From NCBI GenBank assembly GCA_935421135.1, contig OW285191.1, forward strand, positions 868,001 through 932,000: a DNA stretch of 64,000 bases. The letters are read 5' to 3'. The notes under the pieces were generated by a model, which made no database searches, was not told where the DNA came from, and saw nothing but the letters and a program-made list of their open reading frames with translations. Positions within the stretch are counted from its first letter, which is position 1. Each line of letters starts with the position of its first letter. Shown here piece after piece: positions 45,910-62,100 of the stretch. The position numbers and the translations under genes are program-made. The DNA is from Bugulina stolonifera (taxonomy: Eukaryota > Bryozoa > Gymnolaemata > Cheilostomatida > Bugulidae).

Positions 45910-48900
45910 ATGTAGTCTATGCATTGCATGGAACACATAGATTGCATTCTATGCACTCTATGCATTCCATGTAATCTATGCATTCTATGTATACTATGTT
46001 TTCTATGCATTCGATGCATAGAATACATTTTATGCATAGAATGCATAGAACACATTGATCACATAGAATGAATTCTATGCACTCTATGCATTCCATGTAA
46101 TCTATGCATTCTATGCATAGAATACATAGATTGCATTCTTTGCATTCTATGCATTCTATGCATGAAATACATAGAAGACATAGAAGACTTAGAATGCATA
46201 GAATGCGTTCCATGTAATCTATGCACTCTATGCATAGAATACAGAGATTGAAGGCTATGCATTCGATGCATAGAATACATAGAATACATTGATTACATAG
46301 AAGGCATTGTATGTAATCAATGTATTTTATGCATTCTATGCATAGAATACATTGATCACATAGAATGCATTCTATGCACTCTATGCATTCCATGTAATCC
46401 ATGCGTTCTATGCATAGGATACATAGGTTGCATTCTATGCATTCTATGCATAGAATACATTGATCACATAGAATGCATTCTATGCACTCTATGCATTCCA
46501 TGTAATCCATGCGTTCTATGCATAGGATGCATAGGTTGCATTCTATGCATTCTATGCATAGAATACATATAATTCTATGTCTTTTATGTATTCTATGCAT
46601 TCCATGCATAGAATACATAGAATACATAGATTGCACTCTATGCACTCTATGCACTCTATGCATTCCATGTAATCTATGCATTCCATGTATTCTATGCATT
46701 CGATGCATAGAATACTTTTTATGCATAGAATGCATAGAATACATTGATCACATAGAATGCATTCTTTGCACTCTATGCATTCCATGTAATCCATGCGTTC
46801 TATGCATAGGATACATAGATTGCATTCTATGCATTCTATGCATAGAATACATAAAAGACATCGAAGGCATGGAAGACATAGAATGCATTCTGTGCAATCT
46901 ATGCACTCTATGCAGAGAATACATAAATTGCATTCTGTGCATTCTATGCATAGAATACATATAATACATAGATTGCATTCTATGCACTCCATGCATTCCA
47001 TGTATTCTATGCATTCTATGTATTCTATTCATTCGATGCATAGAATACATTTTATGCATAGAATGCAAGGAATACATTGATCACATAGAATTCATTCTAT
47101 GCATTCTATGCATTCCATGCAATCTATGCATTCTATGCATAGAATACATAGATTGCATTCTATGCATTCTATGCATAGAATACATAGAAGACATAGAATG
47201 CATAGAATGCATTCCGTGCAATCTATGCACTCTATGCATAGAATACATAGATGGCACTCTATGCACTCTATGCATTCAATGTAATCTATGCATTCTATGT
47301 ATTCTCTGCATTCGGTGCGTAGAATACATTTTATGCATAGAATGCATAGAATACATTGATCACATAGAATGCATTCTATGCACTCTATGCATTCCATGTA
47401 ACCTATGCATTCTATGCATAGAATACATAGATTGCATTCTATGCCTTCTATGCTTAGAATACATTGAATACATAGAAGACATAGAATGCATATTATGCAT
47501 TCCATGTAATCTATGCACTCCACGCATAGAATACATAGAAAACATAGAAGACATAAAATGCATATAATGCATTTCATGTAATCTATGCACTCTATGCATA
47601 GAATACATTGATCACATAGAATGCATTCTATGCACTGAATGCATAAAATGCATAGGATGCATAGAGTGCATTCTATTCATTCTATGTATTCTATGCATTC
47701 TATGTAGTCTATGCATTGCATAGAACACATAGATTGCATTCTATGCACTCTATGCATTCCATGTAATCTATGCATTCTATGTATACTATGTTTTCTATGC
47801 ATTCGATGCATACAATACATTTTATGCATAGAATGCATAGAATACATTGATCACATAGAATGCATTCTATGCACTCTATGCATTCCATGCAATCTATGCA
47901 TTCTATGCATAGAATACATAGGTTGCATTCTTTGCATTCTATGCATTCTATGCATGAAATATATAGAAGACATACAAGACATAGAATGCATAGAATGCGT
48001 TCCATGCAATCTATGCACTCTATGCATAGAATACATAGATTGCATACTATGCATTCGATGCATAGAATACATAGAATACATTGATTACTTAGAAGGCATT
48101 GTATGTAATCAATGTATTTTATGCATTCTATGCATAGAATACATTGATCACATAGAATGCATTCTATGCACTCTATGCATTCCATGTAATCCATGCGTTC
48201 TATGCATAGGATACATAGGTTGCATTCTATGCATTCTATGCATAGAATACATATAATTCTATGTCTTCTATGTATTCTATGCATTCCATGCATAGAATAC
48301 ATAGATTGCACTCTATGCACTCTATGCACTCTATGCATTCCATGTAATCTATGCATTCCATGTATTCTATGCATTCGATGCATAGAATACTTTTTATGCA
48401 TAGAATGCATAGAATACATTGATCACATAGAATGCATTCTTTTCACTCTATGCATTCCATGTAATCCATGCGTTCTATGCATAGGATACATAGATTGCAT
48501 TCTATGCATTCTATGCATAGAATACATATAATGCTATGTCTTCTATGTATTCTATGCATTCCGTGCATAGAATACATAGAATACATAGATTGCACTCTAT
48601 GCACTCTATGCATTCCATGGAATATATGCATTCTATGTATTCTATGCATTCGATGCATAGAATACTTTTTATGCATAGAATGCATAGAATACATTGATCA
48701 CATAGAATGCATTCTTTGCACTCTATGCATTCCATGTAATCTATGCGTTCTATGCGTAGAATACATAGATTGCATTCTATGCATTCTATGCATAGAATAC
48801 ATATAATGCTATGTCTTCTATGTATTCTATGCATTCCGTGCATAGAATACATAGAATACATAGATTGCACTCTATGCACTCTATGCATTCCATGTAATCT

Positions 48901-51900
48901 ATGCATCCTATGTATTCTATGCATTCGGTGCATATAATACATTTTATGCATAGAATGCATAGAATACATTGATCACATAGAATGCATTCTATGCACTGAA
49001 TGCATAGAATGCATAGGATGCATAGAGTGCATTCTATTCATTCTATGTATTCTATGCATTCTATGTAGTCTTTGCATTGCATAGAACACATAGATTGCAT
49101 TCTATGCACTCTATGCATTCCATGTAATCTATGCATTCTATGTATACTATGTTTTCTATGCATTCGATGCATAGAATACATTTCATGCATAGAATGCATA
49201 AAATACATTGATCACATAGAGTACATTCTATGCACTCTATGCATTCCATGTAATCTATGCATTCTATGCATAAAATACATAGATTGCATTCTTTACATTC
49301 TATACATTCTATGCATGAAATACATAGAAGACATAGAAGACATAGAATGCATAGAATGCGTTCCATGTAATCTATGCACTCTATGCATAGAATACATAGA
49401 TTGCATACTATGCATTCGATGCATAGAATACATAGAATACATTGATTACATAGAAGGCATTGTATGTAATCAATGTATTTTATGCATTCTATGGATAGAA
49501 TACATTGATCACATAGAATGCATTCTATGCACTCTATGCATTCCATGTAATCCATGCGTTCTATGCATAGGATACATAGATTATATTCTATACATTCAAT
49601 GCATGAAATACATAGAAGACATAGAAGACATAGAATGCATAGAATGCGTTCCATGTAATCTATGCACTCTATGCATAGAATACATAGATTGCATACTATG
49701 CATTCGATGCATAGAATACATAGAATACATTGATTACATAGAAGGCATTGTATGTAATCAATGTATTTTATGCATTCTATGCATAGAATACATTGATCAC
49801 ATAGAATGCATTCTATGCACTCTATGCATTCCATGTAATCCATGCGTTCTATGCATAGGATACATAGGTTGCATTTTATGCATTCTATGCATAGAATACA
49901 TATAATTCTATGTCTTCTATGTATTCTATGCATTCCATGCATAGAATACATAGAATACATAGATTGCACTCTATGCACTCTATGCACTCTATGCATTCCA
50001 TGTAATCTATGCAAATTCCATTTATTCTATGCATTCGATGCATAGAATACTTTTTATGCATAGAATGCATAGAATACATTGATCACATAGAATGCATTCT
50101 TTGCACTCTATGCATTCCATGTAATCCATGCGCTCTATGCATAGGATACATAGATTGCATTCTATGCATTCTATGCATAGAATACATATAATTCTATGTC
50201 TTCTATGTATTCTATGCATTCCATGCATAGAATACATAGAATACATAGGTTGCACTCTATGCACTCTATGCACTCTATGCACTCTATGCATTCCATGGAA
50301 TATATGCATTCTATGTATTCTATGCATTCGATGCATAGAATGCTTTTTATGCATAGAATGCATAGAATACATTGATCACATAGAATGCATTCTTTGCACT
50401 CTATGCATTCCATGTAATCTATGCGTTCTATGCATAGAATACATAGATTGCATTCTATGCATTCTATGCATAGAATACATATAATTCTATGTCTTCTATG
50501 TATTCTATGCATTCCATGCATAGAATACATAGAATACATAGGTTGCACTCTATGCACTCTATGCACTCTATGCACTCTATGCATTCCATGGAATATATGC
50601 ATTCTATGTATTCTATGCATTCGATGCATAGAATACTTTTTATGCATAGAATGCATAGAATACATTGATCACATAGAATGCATTCTTTGCACTCTATGCA
50701 TTCCATGTAATCTATGCGTTCTATGCGTAGAATACATAGATTGCATTCTATGCATTCTATGCATAGAATACATATAATGCTATGTCTTCTATGTATTCTA
50801 TGCATTCCGTGCATAGAATACATAGAATACATAGATTTCACTCTACGCACTCTATGCATTCCATGTAATCTATGCATCCTATGTATTCTATGCATTCGGT
50901 GCATATAATACATTTTATGCATAGAATACATTGATCACATAGAATGCATTCTATGCACTGAATGCATAGAATGCATAGGATGCATAGAGTGCATTCTATT
51001 CATTCTATGTATTCTATGCATTCTATGTAGTCTTTGCATTGCATAGAACACATAGATTGCATTCTATGCACTCTATGCATTCCATGTAATCTATGCATTC
51101 TATGTATACTATGTTTTCTATGCATTCGATGCATAGAATACATTTTATGCATAGAATGCATAGAACACATTGATCACATAGAATGAATTCTATGCACTCT
51201 ATGCATTCCATGTAATCTATGCATTCTATGCATAGAATACATAGATTGCATTCTTTGCATTCTATGCATTCTATGCATGAAATACATAGAAGACATAGAA
51301 GACTTAGAATGCATAGAATGCGTTCCATGTAATCTATGCACTCTATGCATAGAATACAGAGATTGCATGCTATGCATTCGATGCATAGAATACATAGAAT
51401 ACATTGATTACATAGAAGGCATTGTATGTAATCAATGTATTTTATGCATTCTATGCATAGAATACATTGATCACATAGAATGCATTCTATGCACTCTATG
51501 CATTCCATGTAATCCATGCGTTCTATGCATAGGATACATAGGTTGCATTCTATGCATTCTATGCATAGAATACATTGATCACATAGAATGCATTCTATGC
51601 ACTCTATGCATTCCATGTAATCCATGCGTTCTATGCATAGGATGCATAGGTTGCATTCTATGCATTCTATGCATAGAATACATATAATTCTATGTCTTTT
51701 ATGTATTCTATGCATTCCATGCATAGAATACATAGAATACATAGATTGCACTCTATGCACTCTATGCACTCTATGCATTCCATGTAATCTATGCATTCCA
51801 TGTATTCTATGCATTCGATGCATAGAATACTTTTTATGCATAGAATGCATAGAATACATTGATCACATAGAATGCATTCTTTGCACTCTATGCATTCCAT

Positions 51901-54900
51901 GTAATCCATGCGTTCTATGCATAGGATACATAGATTGCATTCTATGCATTCTATGCATAGAATACATAAAAGACATCGAAGGCATGGAAGACATAGAATG
52001 CATTCTGTGCAATCTATGCACTCTATGCAGAGAATACATAAATTGCATTCTGTGCATTCTATGCATAGAATACATATAATACATAGATTGCATTCTATGC
52101 ACTCCATGCATTCCATGTATTCTATGCATTCTATGTATTCTATTCATTCGATGCATAGAATACATTTTATGCATAGAATGCAAGGAATACATTGATCACA
52201 TAGAATTCATTCTATGCATTCTATGCATTCCATGCAATCTATGCATTCTATGCATAGAATACATAGATTGCATTCTATGCATTCTATGCATAGAATACAT
52301 AGAAGACATAGAATGCATAGAATGCATTCCGTGCAATCTATGCACTCTATGCATAGAATACATAGATGGCACTCTATGCACTCTATGCATTCAATGTAAT
52401 CTATGCATTCTATGTATTCTCTGCATTCGGTGCGTAGAATACATTTTATGCATAGAATGCATAGAATACATTGATCACATAGAATGCATTCTATGCACTC
52501 TATGCATTCCATGTAACCTATGCATTCTATGCATAGAATACATAGATTGCATTCTATGCCTTCTATGCTTAGAATACATTGAATACATAGAAGACATAGA
52601 ATGCATATTATGCATTCCATGTAATCTATGCACTCCACGCATAGAATACATAGAAAACATAGAAGACATAAAATGCATATAATGCATTTCATGTAATCTA
52701 TGCACTCTATGCATAGAATACATTGATCACATAGAATGCATTCTATGCACTGAATGCATAAAATGCATAGGATGCATAGAGTGCATTCTATTCATTCTAT
52801 GTATTCTATGCATTCTATGTAGTCTATGCATTGCATAGAACACATAGATTGCATTCTATGCACTCTATGCATTCCATGTAATCTATGCATTCTATGTATA
52901 CTATGTTTTCTATGCATTCGATGCATACAATACATTTTATGCATAGAATGCATAGAATACATTGATCACATAGAATGCATTCTATGCACTCTATGCATTC
53001 CATGCAATCTATGCATTCTATGCATAGAATACATAGGTTGCATTCTTTGCATTCTATGCATTCTATGCATGAAATATATAGAAGACATACAAGACATAGA
53101 ATGCATAGAATGCGTTCCATGCAATCTATGCACTCTATGCATAGAATACATAGATTGCATACTATGCATTCGATGCATAGAATACATAGAATACATTGAT
53201 TACTTAGAAGGCATTGTATGTAATCAATGTATTTTATGCATTCTATGCATAGAATACATTGATCACATAGAATGCATTCTATGCACTCTATGCATTCCAT
53301 GTAATCCATGCGTTCTATGCATAGGATACATAGGTTGCATTCTATGCATTCTATGCATAGAATACATATAATTCTATGTCTTCTATGTATTCTATGCATT
53401 CCATGCATAGAATACATAGATTGCACTCTATGCACTCTATGCATTCCATGTAATCTATGCATTCCATGTATTCTATGCATTCGATGCATAGAATACTTTT
53501 TATGCATAGAATGCATAGAATACATTGATCACATAGAATGCATTCTTTTCACTCTATGCATTCCATGTAATCCATGCGTTCTATGCATAGGATACATAGA
53601 TTGCATTCTATGCATTCTATGCATAGAATACATATAATGCTATGTCTTCTATGTATTCTATGCATTCCGTGCATAGAATACATAGAATACATAGATTGCA
53701 CTCTATGCACTCTATGCATTCCATGGAATATATGCATTCTATGTATTCTATGCATTCGATGCATAGAATACTTTTTATGCATAGAATGCATAGAATACAT
53801 TGATCACATAGAATGCATTCTTTGCACTCTATGCATTCCATGTAATCTATGCGTTCTATGCGTAGAATACATAGATTGCATTCTATGCATTCTATGCATA
53901 GAATACATATAATGCTATGTCTTCTATGTATTCTATGCATTCCGTGCATAGAATACATAGAATACATAGATTGCACTCTATGCACTCTATGCATTCCATG
54001 TAATCTATGCATCCTATGTATTCTATGCATTCGGTGCATATAATACATTTTATGCATAGAATGCATAGAATACATTGATCACATAGAATGCATTCTATGC
54101 ACTGAATGCATAGAATGCATAGGATGCATAGAGTGCATTCTATTCATTCTATGTATTCTATGCATTCTATGTAGTCTTTGCATTGCATAGAACACATAGA
54201 TTGCATTCTATGCACTCTATGCATTCCATGTAATCTATGCATTCTATGTATACTATGTTTTCTATGCATTCGATGCATAGAATACATTTCATGCATAGAA
54301 TGCATAAAATACATTGATCACATAGAGTACATTCTATGCACTCTATGCATTCCATGTAATCTATGCATTCTATGCATAAAATACATAGATTGCATTCTTT
54401 ACATTCTATACATTCTATGCATGAAATACATAGAAGACATAGAAGACATAGAATGCATAGAATGCGTTCCATGTAATCTATGCACTCTATGCATAGAATA
54501 CATAGATTGCATGCTATGCATTCGATGCATAGAATACATAGAATACATTGATTACATAGAAGGCATTGTATGTAATCAATGTATTTTATGCATTCTATGG
54601 ATAGAATACATTGATCACATAGAATGCATTCTATGCACTCTATGCATTCCATGTAATCCATGCGTTCTATGCATAGGATACATAGATTATATTCTATACA
54701 TTCAATGCATGAAATACATAGAAGACATAGAAGACATAGAATGCATAGAATGCGTTCCATGTAATCTATGCACTCTATGCATAGAATACATAGATTGCAT
54801 ACTATGCATTCGATGCATAGAATACATAGAATACATTGATTACATAGAAGGCATTGTATGTAATCAATGTATTTTATGCATTCTATGCATAGAATACATT

Positions 54901-56130
54901 GATCACATAGAATGCATTCTATGCACTCTATGCATTCCATGTAATCCATGCGTTCTATGCATAGGATACATAGGTTGCATTTTATGCATTCTATGCATAG
55001 AATACATATAATTCTATGTCTTCTATGTATTCTATGCATTCCATGCATAGAATACATAGAATACATAGATTGCACTCTATGCACTCTATGCACTCTATGC
55101 ATTCCATGTAATCTATGCAGATTCCATTTATTCTATGCATTCGATGCATAGAATACTTTTTATGCATAGAATGCATAGAATACATTGATCACATAGAATG
55201 CATTCTTTGCACTCTATGCATTCCATGTAATCCATGCGCTCTATGCATAGGATACATAGATTGCATTCTATGCATTCTATGCATAGAATACATATAATTC
55301 TATGTCTTCTATGTATTCTATGCATTCCATGCATAGAATACATAGAATACATAGATTGCACTCTATGCACTCTATGCACTCTATGCACTCTATGCATTCC
55401 ATGGAATATATGCATTCTATGTATTCTATGCATTCGATGCATAGAATGCTTTTTATGCATAGAATGCATAGAATACATTGATCACATAGAATGCATTCTT
55501 TGCACTCTATGCATTCCATGTAATCTATGCGTTCTATGCATAGAATACATAGATTGCATTCTATGCATTCTATGCATAGAATACATATAATTCTATGTCT
55601 TCTATGTATTCTATGCATTCCATGCATAGAATACATAGAATACATAGGTTGCACTCTATGCACTCTATGCACTCTATGCACTCTATGCATTCCATGGAAT
55701 ATATGCATTCTATGTATTCTATGCATTCGATGCATAGAATACTTTTTATGCATAGAATGCATAGAATACATTGATCACATAGAATGCATTCTTTGCACTC
55801 TATGCATTCCATGTAATCTATGCGTTCTATGCGTAGAATACATAGATTGCATTCTATGCATTCTATGCATAGAATACATATAATGCTATGTCTTCTATGT
55901 ATTCTATGCATTCCGTGCATAGAATACGTAGAATACATAGATTGCACTCTATGCACTCTATGCATTCCATGTAATCTATGCATCCTATGTATTCTATGCA
56001 TTCGGTGCATATAATACATTTTATGCATAGAATACATTGATCACATAGAATGCATTCTATGCACTGAATGCATAGAATGCATAGGATGCATAGAGTGCAT
56101 TCTATTCATTCTATGTATTCTATGCATTCT
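45910..56130. repeat. About 5.1-kb higher-order tandem repeat, two copies
   Basis: Blocks at 45917, 48511, 49061, 50171 and 50714 recur 5106 bp later (51023, 53617, 54167, 55277, 55820). Blocks at 46748, 47081 and 47709 recur 5115 bp later, so one 9-bp unit was gained and then lost within the copy. This is the longest simple tandem unit in the window. Confidence 0.92.
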
Positions 56131-59100
56131 ATGTAGTCTTTGCATTGCATAGAACACATAGATTGCATTCTATGCACTCTATGCATTCCATGTAATCTAT
56201 GCATTCTATGTATACTATGTTTTCTATGCATTCGATGCATAGAATACATTTCATGCATAGAATGCATAGAATACATTGATCACATAGAGTACATTCTATG
56301 CACTCTATGCATTCCATGTAATCTATGCATTCTATGCATAAAATAAATAGATTGCATTCTTTACATTCTATACATTCTATGCATGAAATACATAGAAGAC
56401 ATAGAAGACATAGAATGCATAGAATGCGTTCCATGTAATCTATGCACTCTATGCATAGAATACATAGATTGCATACTATGCATTCGATGCATAGAATACA
56501 TAGAATACATTGATTACATAGAAGGCATTGTATGTAATCAATGTATTTTATGCATTCTATGGATAGAATACATTGATCACATAGAATGCATTCTATGCAC
56601 TCTATGCATTCCATGTAATCCATGCGTCCTATGCATAGGATACATAGATTATATTCTATACATTCTATGCATGAAATACATAGAAGACATAGAAGACATA
56701 GAATGCATAGAATGCGTTCCATGTAATCTATGCACTCTATGCATAGAATACATAGATTGCATACTATGCATTCGATGCATAGAATACATAGAATACATTG
56801 ATTACATAGAAGGCATTGTATGTAATCAATGTATTTTATGCATTCTATGCATAGAATACATTGATCACATAGAATGCATTCTATGCACTCTATGCATTCC
56901 ATGTATTCTATGCATTCTATGTATTCTATGCATTCGGTGCATAGAATACATTTTATGCATAGAATGCATAGAATACATTGATTACATAGAAGGCATTGTA
57001 TGTAATCAATGTATTTTATGCATTCTATGCATAGAATACATTGATCACATAGAATGCATTCTATGCACTCTATGCATTCCATGTATTCTATGCATTCTAT
57101 GTATTCTATGCATTCGGTGCATAGAATACATTTTATGCATAGAATGCATAGAATACATTGATCACATAGAATGCATTCTTTGCACTCTATGCATTCCATG
57201 TAATCTATGCGTTCTATGCATAGAATACATAGATTGCATTCTATGCATTCTATGCATAGAATACATAGAAGACATCGAAGGCATAGAAGACATAGAATGC
57301 ATTCTGTGCAATCTATGCACTCTATGCAGAGAATACATAGAAGACATAGAAGACATAAAATGCATATAATGCATTCCATGTAATCTATGCACTCTATGCA
57401 TAGAATACATTGATCACTTAGAATACATTCTATGCACTGAATGCATAGAATGCATAGGATGCATAGAGTGCATTCTATTCATTCTATGTATTCTAAGCAT
57501 TCTATGTAGTCTTTGCATTGCATAGAACACATAGATTGCATTCTATGCATGAAATACATGGAAGACATAGAAGACATAGAATGCATAGAATGCGTTCCAT
57601 GTAATCTATGCACCCTATGCATAGAATACATAGATTGCATACTATGCATTCGATGCATAGAATACATAGAATACATTGATTACATAGAAGGCATTGGATG
57701 TAATCAATGTATTTTATGCATTCTATGCATAGAATACATTGATCACATAGAATGCATTCTATGCACTGAATGCATAGAATGCATAGGATGCATAGAGTGC
57801 ATTCTATTCATTCTATGTATTCTATGCATTCTATTTAGTCTATGCATTGCATAGAACACATAGATTGCATTCTATGCACTCTATGCATTCCATGTAATCT
57901 ATGCATTCTATGTATACTATGTTTTCTATGCGTTCGATGCATACAATACATTTTATGCATAGAATACATTGATCACATAGAATGCATTCTATGCACTCTA
58001 TGCATTCCATGCAATCTGTGCATTCTATGCCTAGAATACATAGGTTGCATTCTTTGCATTCTATGCATTCTATGCATGAAATATATAGAAGACATACAAG
58101 ACATAGAATGCATAGAATGCGTTCCATGTAATCTATGCACTCTATGCATAGAATACATAGATTGCATACTATGCATTCGATGCATAGAATACATAGAATA
58201 CATTGATTACTTAGAAGGCATTGTATGTAATCAATGTATTTTATGCATTCTATGCATAGAATACATTGATCACATAGAATGCATTCTATGCACTCTATGC
58301 ATTCCATGTAATCCATGCGTTCTATGCATAGGATACATAGGTTGCATTTTATGCATTCTATGCATAGAATACATATAATTCTATGTCTTCTATGTATTCT
58401 ATGCATTCCATGCATAGAATACATAGAATACATAGATTGCACTCTATGCACTCTATGCACTCTATGCATTCCATGTAATCTATGCAAATTCCATGTATTC
58501 TATGCATTCGATGCATAGAATACTTTTTATGCATAGAATGCATAGAATACATTGATCACATAGAATGCATTCTTTGCACTCTATGCATTCCATGTAATCC
58601 ATGCGCTCTATGCATAGGATACATAGATTGCATTCTATGCATTCTATGCATAGAATACATATAATTCTATGTCTTCTATGTATTCTATGCATTCCATGCA
58701 TAGAATACATAGAATACATAGGTTGCACTCTATGCACTCTATGCACTCTATGCACTCTATGCATTCCATGGAATATATGCATTCTATGTATTCTATGCAT
58801 TCGATGCATAGAATGCTTTTTATGCATAGAATGCATAGAATACATTGATCACATAGAATGCATTCTTTGCACTCTATGCATTCCATGTAATCTATGCGTT
58901 CTATGCATAGAATACATAGATTGCATTCTATGCATTCTATGCATAGAATACATATAATTCTATGTCTTCTATGTATTCTATGCATTCCATGCATAGAATT
59001 CATAGAATACATAGGTTGCACTCTATGCACTCTATGCACTCTATGCACTCTATGCATTCCATGGAATATATGCATTCTATGTATTCTATGCATTCGATGC

Positions 59101-62100
59101 ATAGAATACTTTTTATGCATAGAATGCATAGAATACATTGATCACATAGAATGCATTCTTTGCACTCTATGCATTCCATGTAATCTATGCGTTCTATGCG
59201 TAGAATACATAGATTGCATTCTATGCATTCTATGCATAGAATACATATAATGCTATGTCTTCTATGTATTCTATGCATTCCGTGCATAGAATACATAGAA
59301 TACATAGATTGCACTCTATGCACTCTATGCATTCCATGTAATCTATGCATCCTATGTATTCTATGCATTCGGTGCATATAATACATTTTATGCATAGAAT
59401 ACATTGATCACATAGAATGCATTCTATGCACTGAATGCATAGAATGCATAGGATGCATAGAGTGCATTCTATTCATTCTATGTATTCTATGCATTCTATG
59501 TAGTCTTTGCATTGCATAGAACACATAGATTGCATTCTATGCACTCTATGCATTCCATGTAATCTATGCATTCTATGTATACTATGTTTTCTATGCATTC
59601 GATGCATAGAATACATTTCATGCATAGAATGCATAGAATACATTGATCACATAGAGTACATTCTATGCACTCTATGCATTCCATGTAATCTATGCATTCT
59701 ATGCATAAAATAAATAGATTGCATTCTTTACATTCTATACATTCTATGCATGAAATACATAGAAGACATAGAAGACATAGAATGCATAGAATGCGTTCCA
59801 TGTAATCTATGCACTCTATGCATAGAATACATAGATTGCATACTATGCATTCGATGCATAGAATACATAGAATACATTGATTACATAGAAGGCATTGTAT
59901 GTAATCAATGTATTTTATGCATTCTATGGATAGAATACATTGATCACATAGAATGCATTCTATGCACTCTATGCATTCCATGTAATCCATGCGTTCTATG
60001 CATAGGATACATAGATTATATTCTATACATTCTATGCATGAAATACATAGAAGACATAGAAGACATAGAATACATAGAATGCGTTCCATGTAATCTATGC
60101 ACTCTATGCATAGAATACATAGATTGCATACTATGCATTCGATGCATAGAATACATAGAATACATTGATTACATAGAAGGCATTGTATGTAATCAATGTA
60201 TTTTATGCATTCTATGCATAGAATACATTGATCACATAGAATGCATTCTATGCACTCTATGCATTCCATGTATTCTATGCATTCTATGCATAAAATGTAT
60301 TCTATGCACCGAATGCATAGAATACATTTTATGCATAGAATGCATAGAATACATTGATTACATAGAAGGCATTGTATGTAATCAATGTATTTTATGCATT
60401 CTATGCATAGAATACATTGATCACATAGAATGCATTCTATGCACTCTATGCATTCCATGTATTCTATGCATTCTATGTATTCTATGCATTCGGTGCATAG
60501 AATACATTTTATGCATAGAATGCATAGAATACATTGATCACATAGAATGCATTCTTTGCGCTCTATGCATTCCATGTAATCTATGCGTTCTATGCATAGA
60601 ATACATAGATTGCATTCTATGCATTCTATGCATAGAATACATAGAAGACATCGAAGGCATAGAAGACATAGAATGCATTCTGTGCAATCTATGCACTCTA
60701 TGCAGAGAATACATAGAAGACATAGAAGACATAAAATGCATATAATGCATTCCATGTAATCTATGCACTCTATGCATAGAATACATTGATCACTTAGAAT
60801 ACATTCTATGCACTGAATGCATAGAATGCATAGGATGCATAGAGTGCATTCTATTCATTCTATGTATTCTAAGCATTCTATGTAGTCTTTGCATTGCATA
60901 GAACACATAGATTGCATTCTATGCATGAAATACATAGAAGACATAGAAGACATAGAATGCATAGAATGCGTTCCATGTAATCTATGCACCCTATGCATAG
61001 AATACATAGATTGCATACTATGCATTCGATGCATAGAATACATAGAATACATTGATTACATAGAAGGCATTGGATGTAATCAATGTATTTTATGCATTCT
61101 ATGCATAGAATACATTGATCACATAGAATGCATTCTATGCACTCTATGCCTTCCATGTAATCCATGCGTTCTACGCATAGGATACATAGATTGCATTCTA
61201 TGCATTCTATGCATAGAATACATATAATGCTATGTCTTCTATGTATTCTATGCATTCCATGCATAGAATACATAGAATACATAGATTGCACTCTATGCAC
61301 TCTATGTATTCCATGTAATCTATGCATTCTATGTATTCTATGCATTCGGTGCATAGAATACATTTTATGCATAGAATGCATAGAATACATAGAGTGCATA
61401 GAGTGCATTCTATTCATTCTATGTATTCTATGCATTCTATGTGGTCTTTGCATTGCATAGAACACATAGATTGCATTCTATGCACTCTATGCATTCCATG
61501 TAATCTATGCATTCTATGTATACTATGTATTCTATGCATTCGATGCATAGAATACATTTTGTGCATAGAATGCATAGAATACATTGATCACATAGAATGC
61601 ATTCTATACACTCTGTGCATTCCATGTAATCTATGCATTCTATGCATGGAATACATGGATTGCATTCTATGCATTCTATGCATAGAATACATTGAGTACA
61701 TAGAAGACATAGAAGACATAGAATGCATATAATGCATTCCATGTAATCTATGCACTCTATGCATAGAATGCATAGAAGACATAGAAGACATGGAATGCAT
61801 ATAATGCATTCCATGTAATCTATGCACTCTATGATCACATAGAATGCATTCTATGCACTGAATGCATAGAATGCATAGGATGCATGGAGTGCATTCTATT
61901 CATCCTATGTATTCTATGCATTCTATGTAGTCTATGCATTGCATAGAACACATAGATTGCAATCTATGCACTCTATGCATTCTATGTAATCTATGCATTC
62001 TATGTATACTATGTTTTCTATGCATTCGATGCATAGAATACATATTATGCATAGAATGCATAGAATACATTGATCACATAGAATGCATTCTATGCACTCT

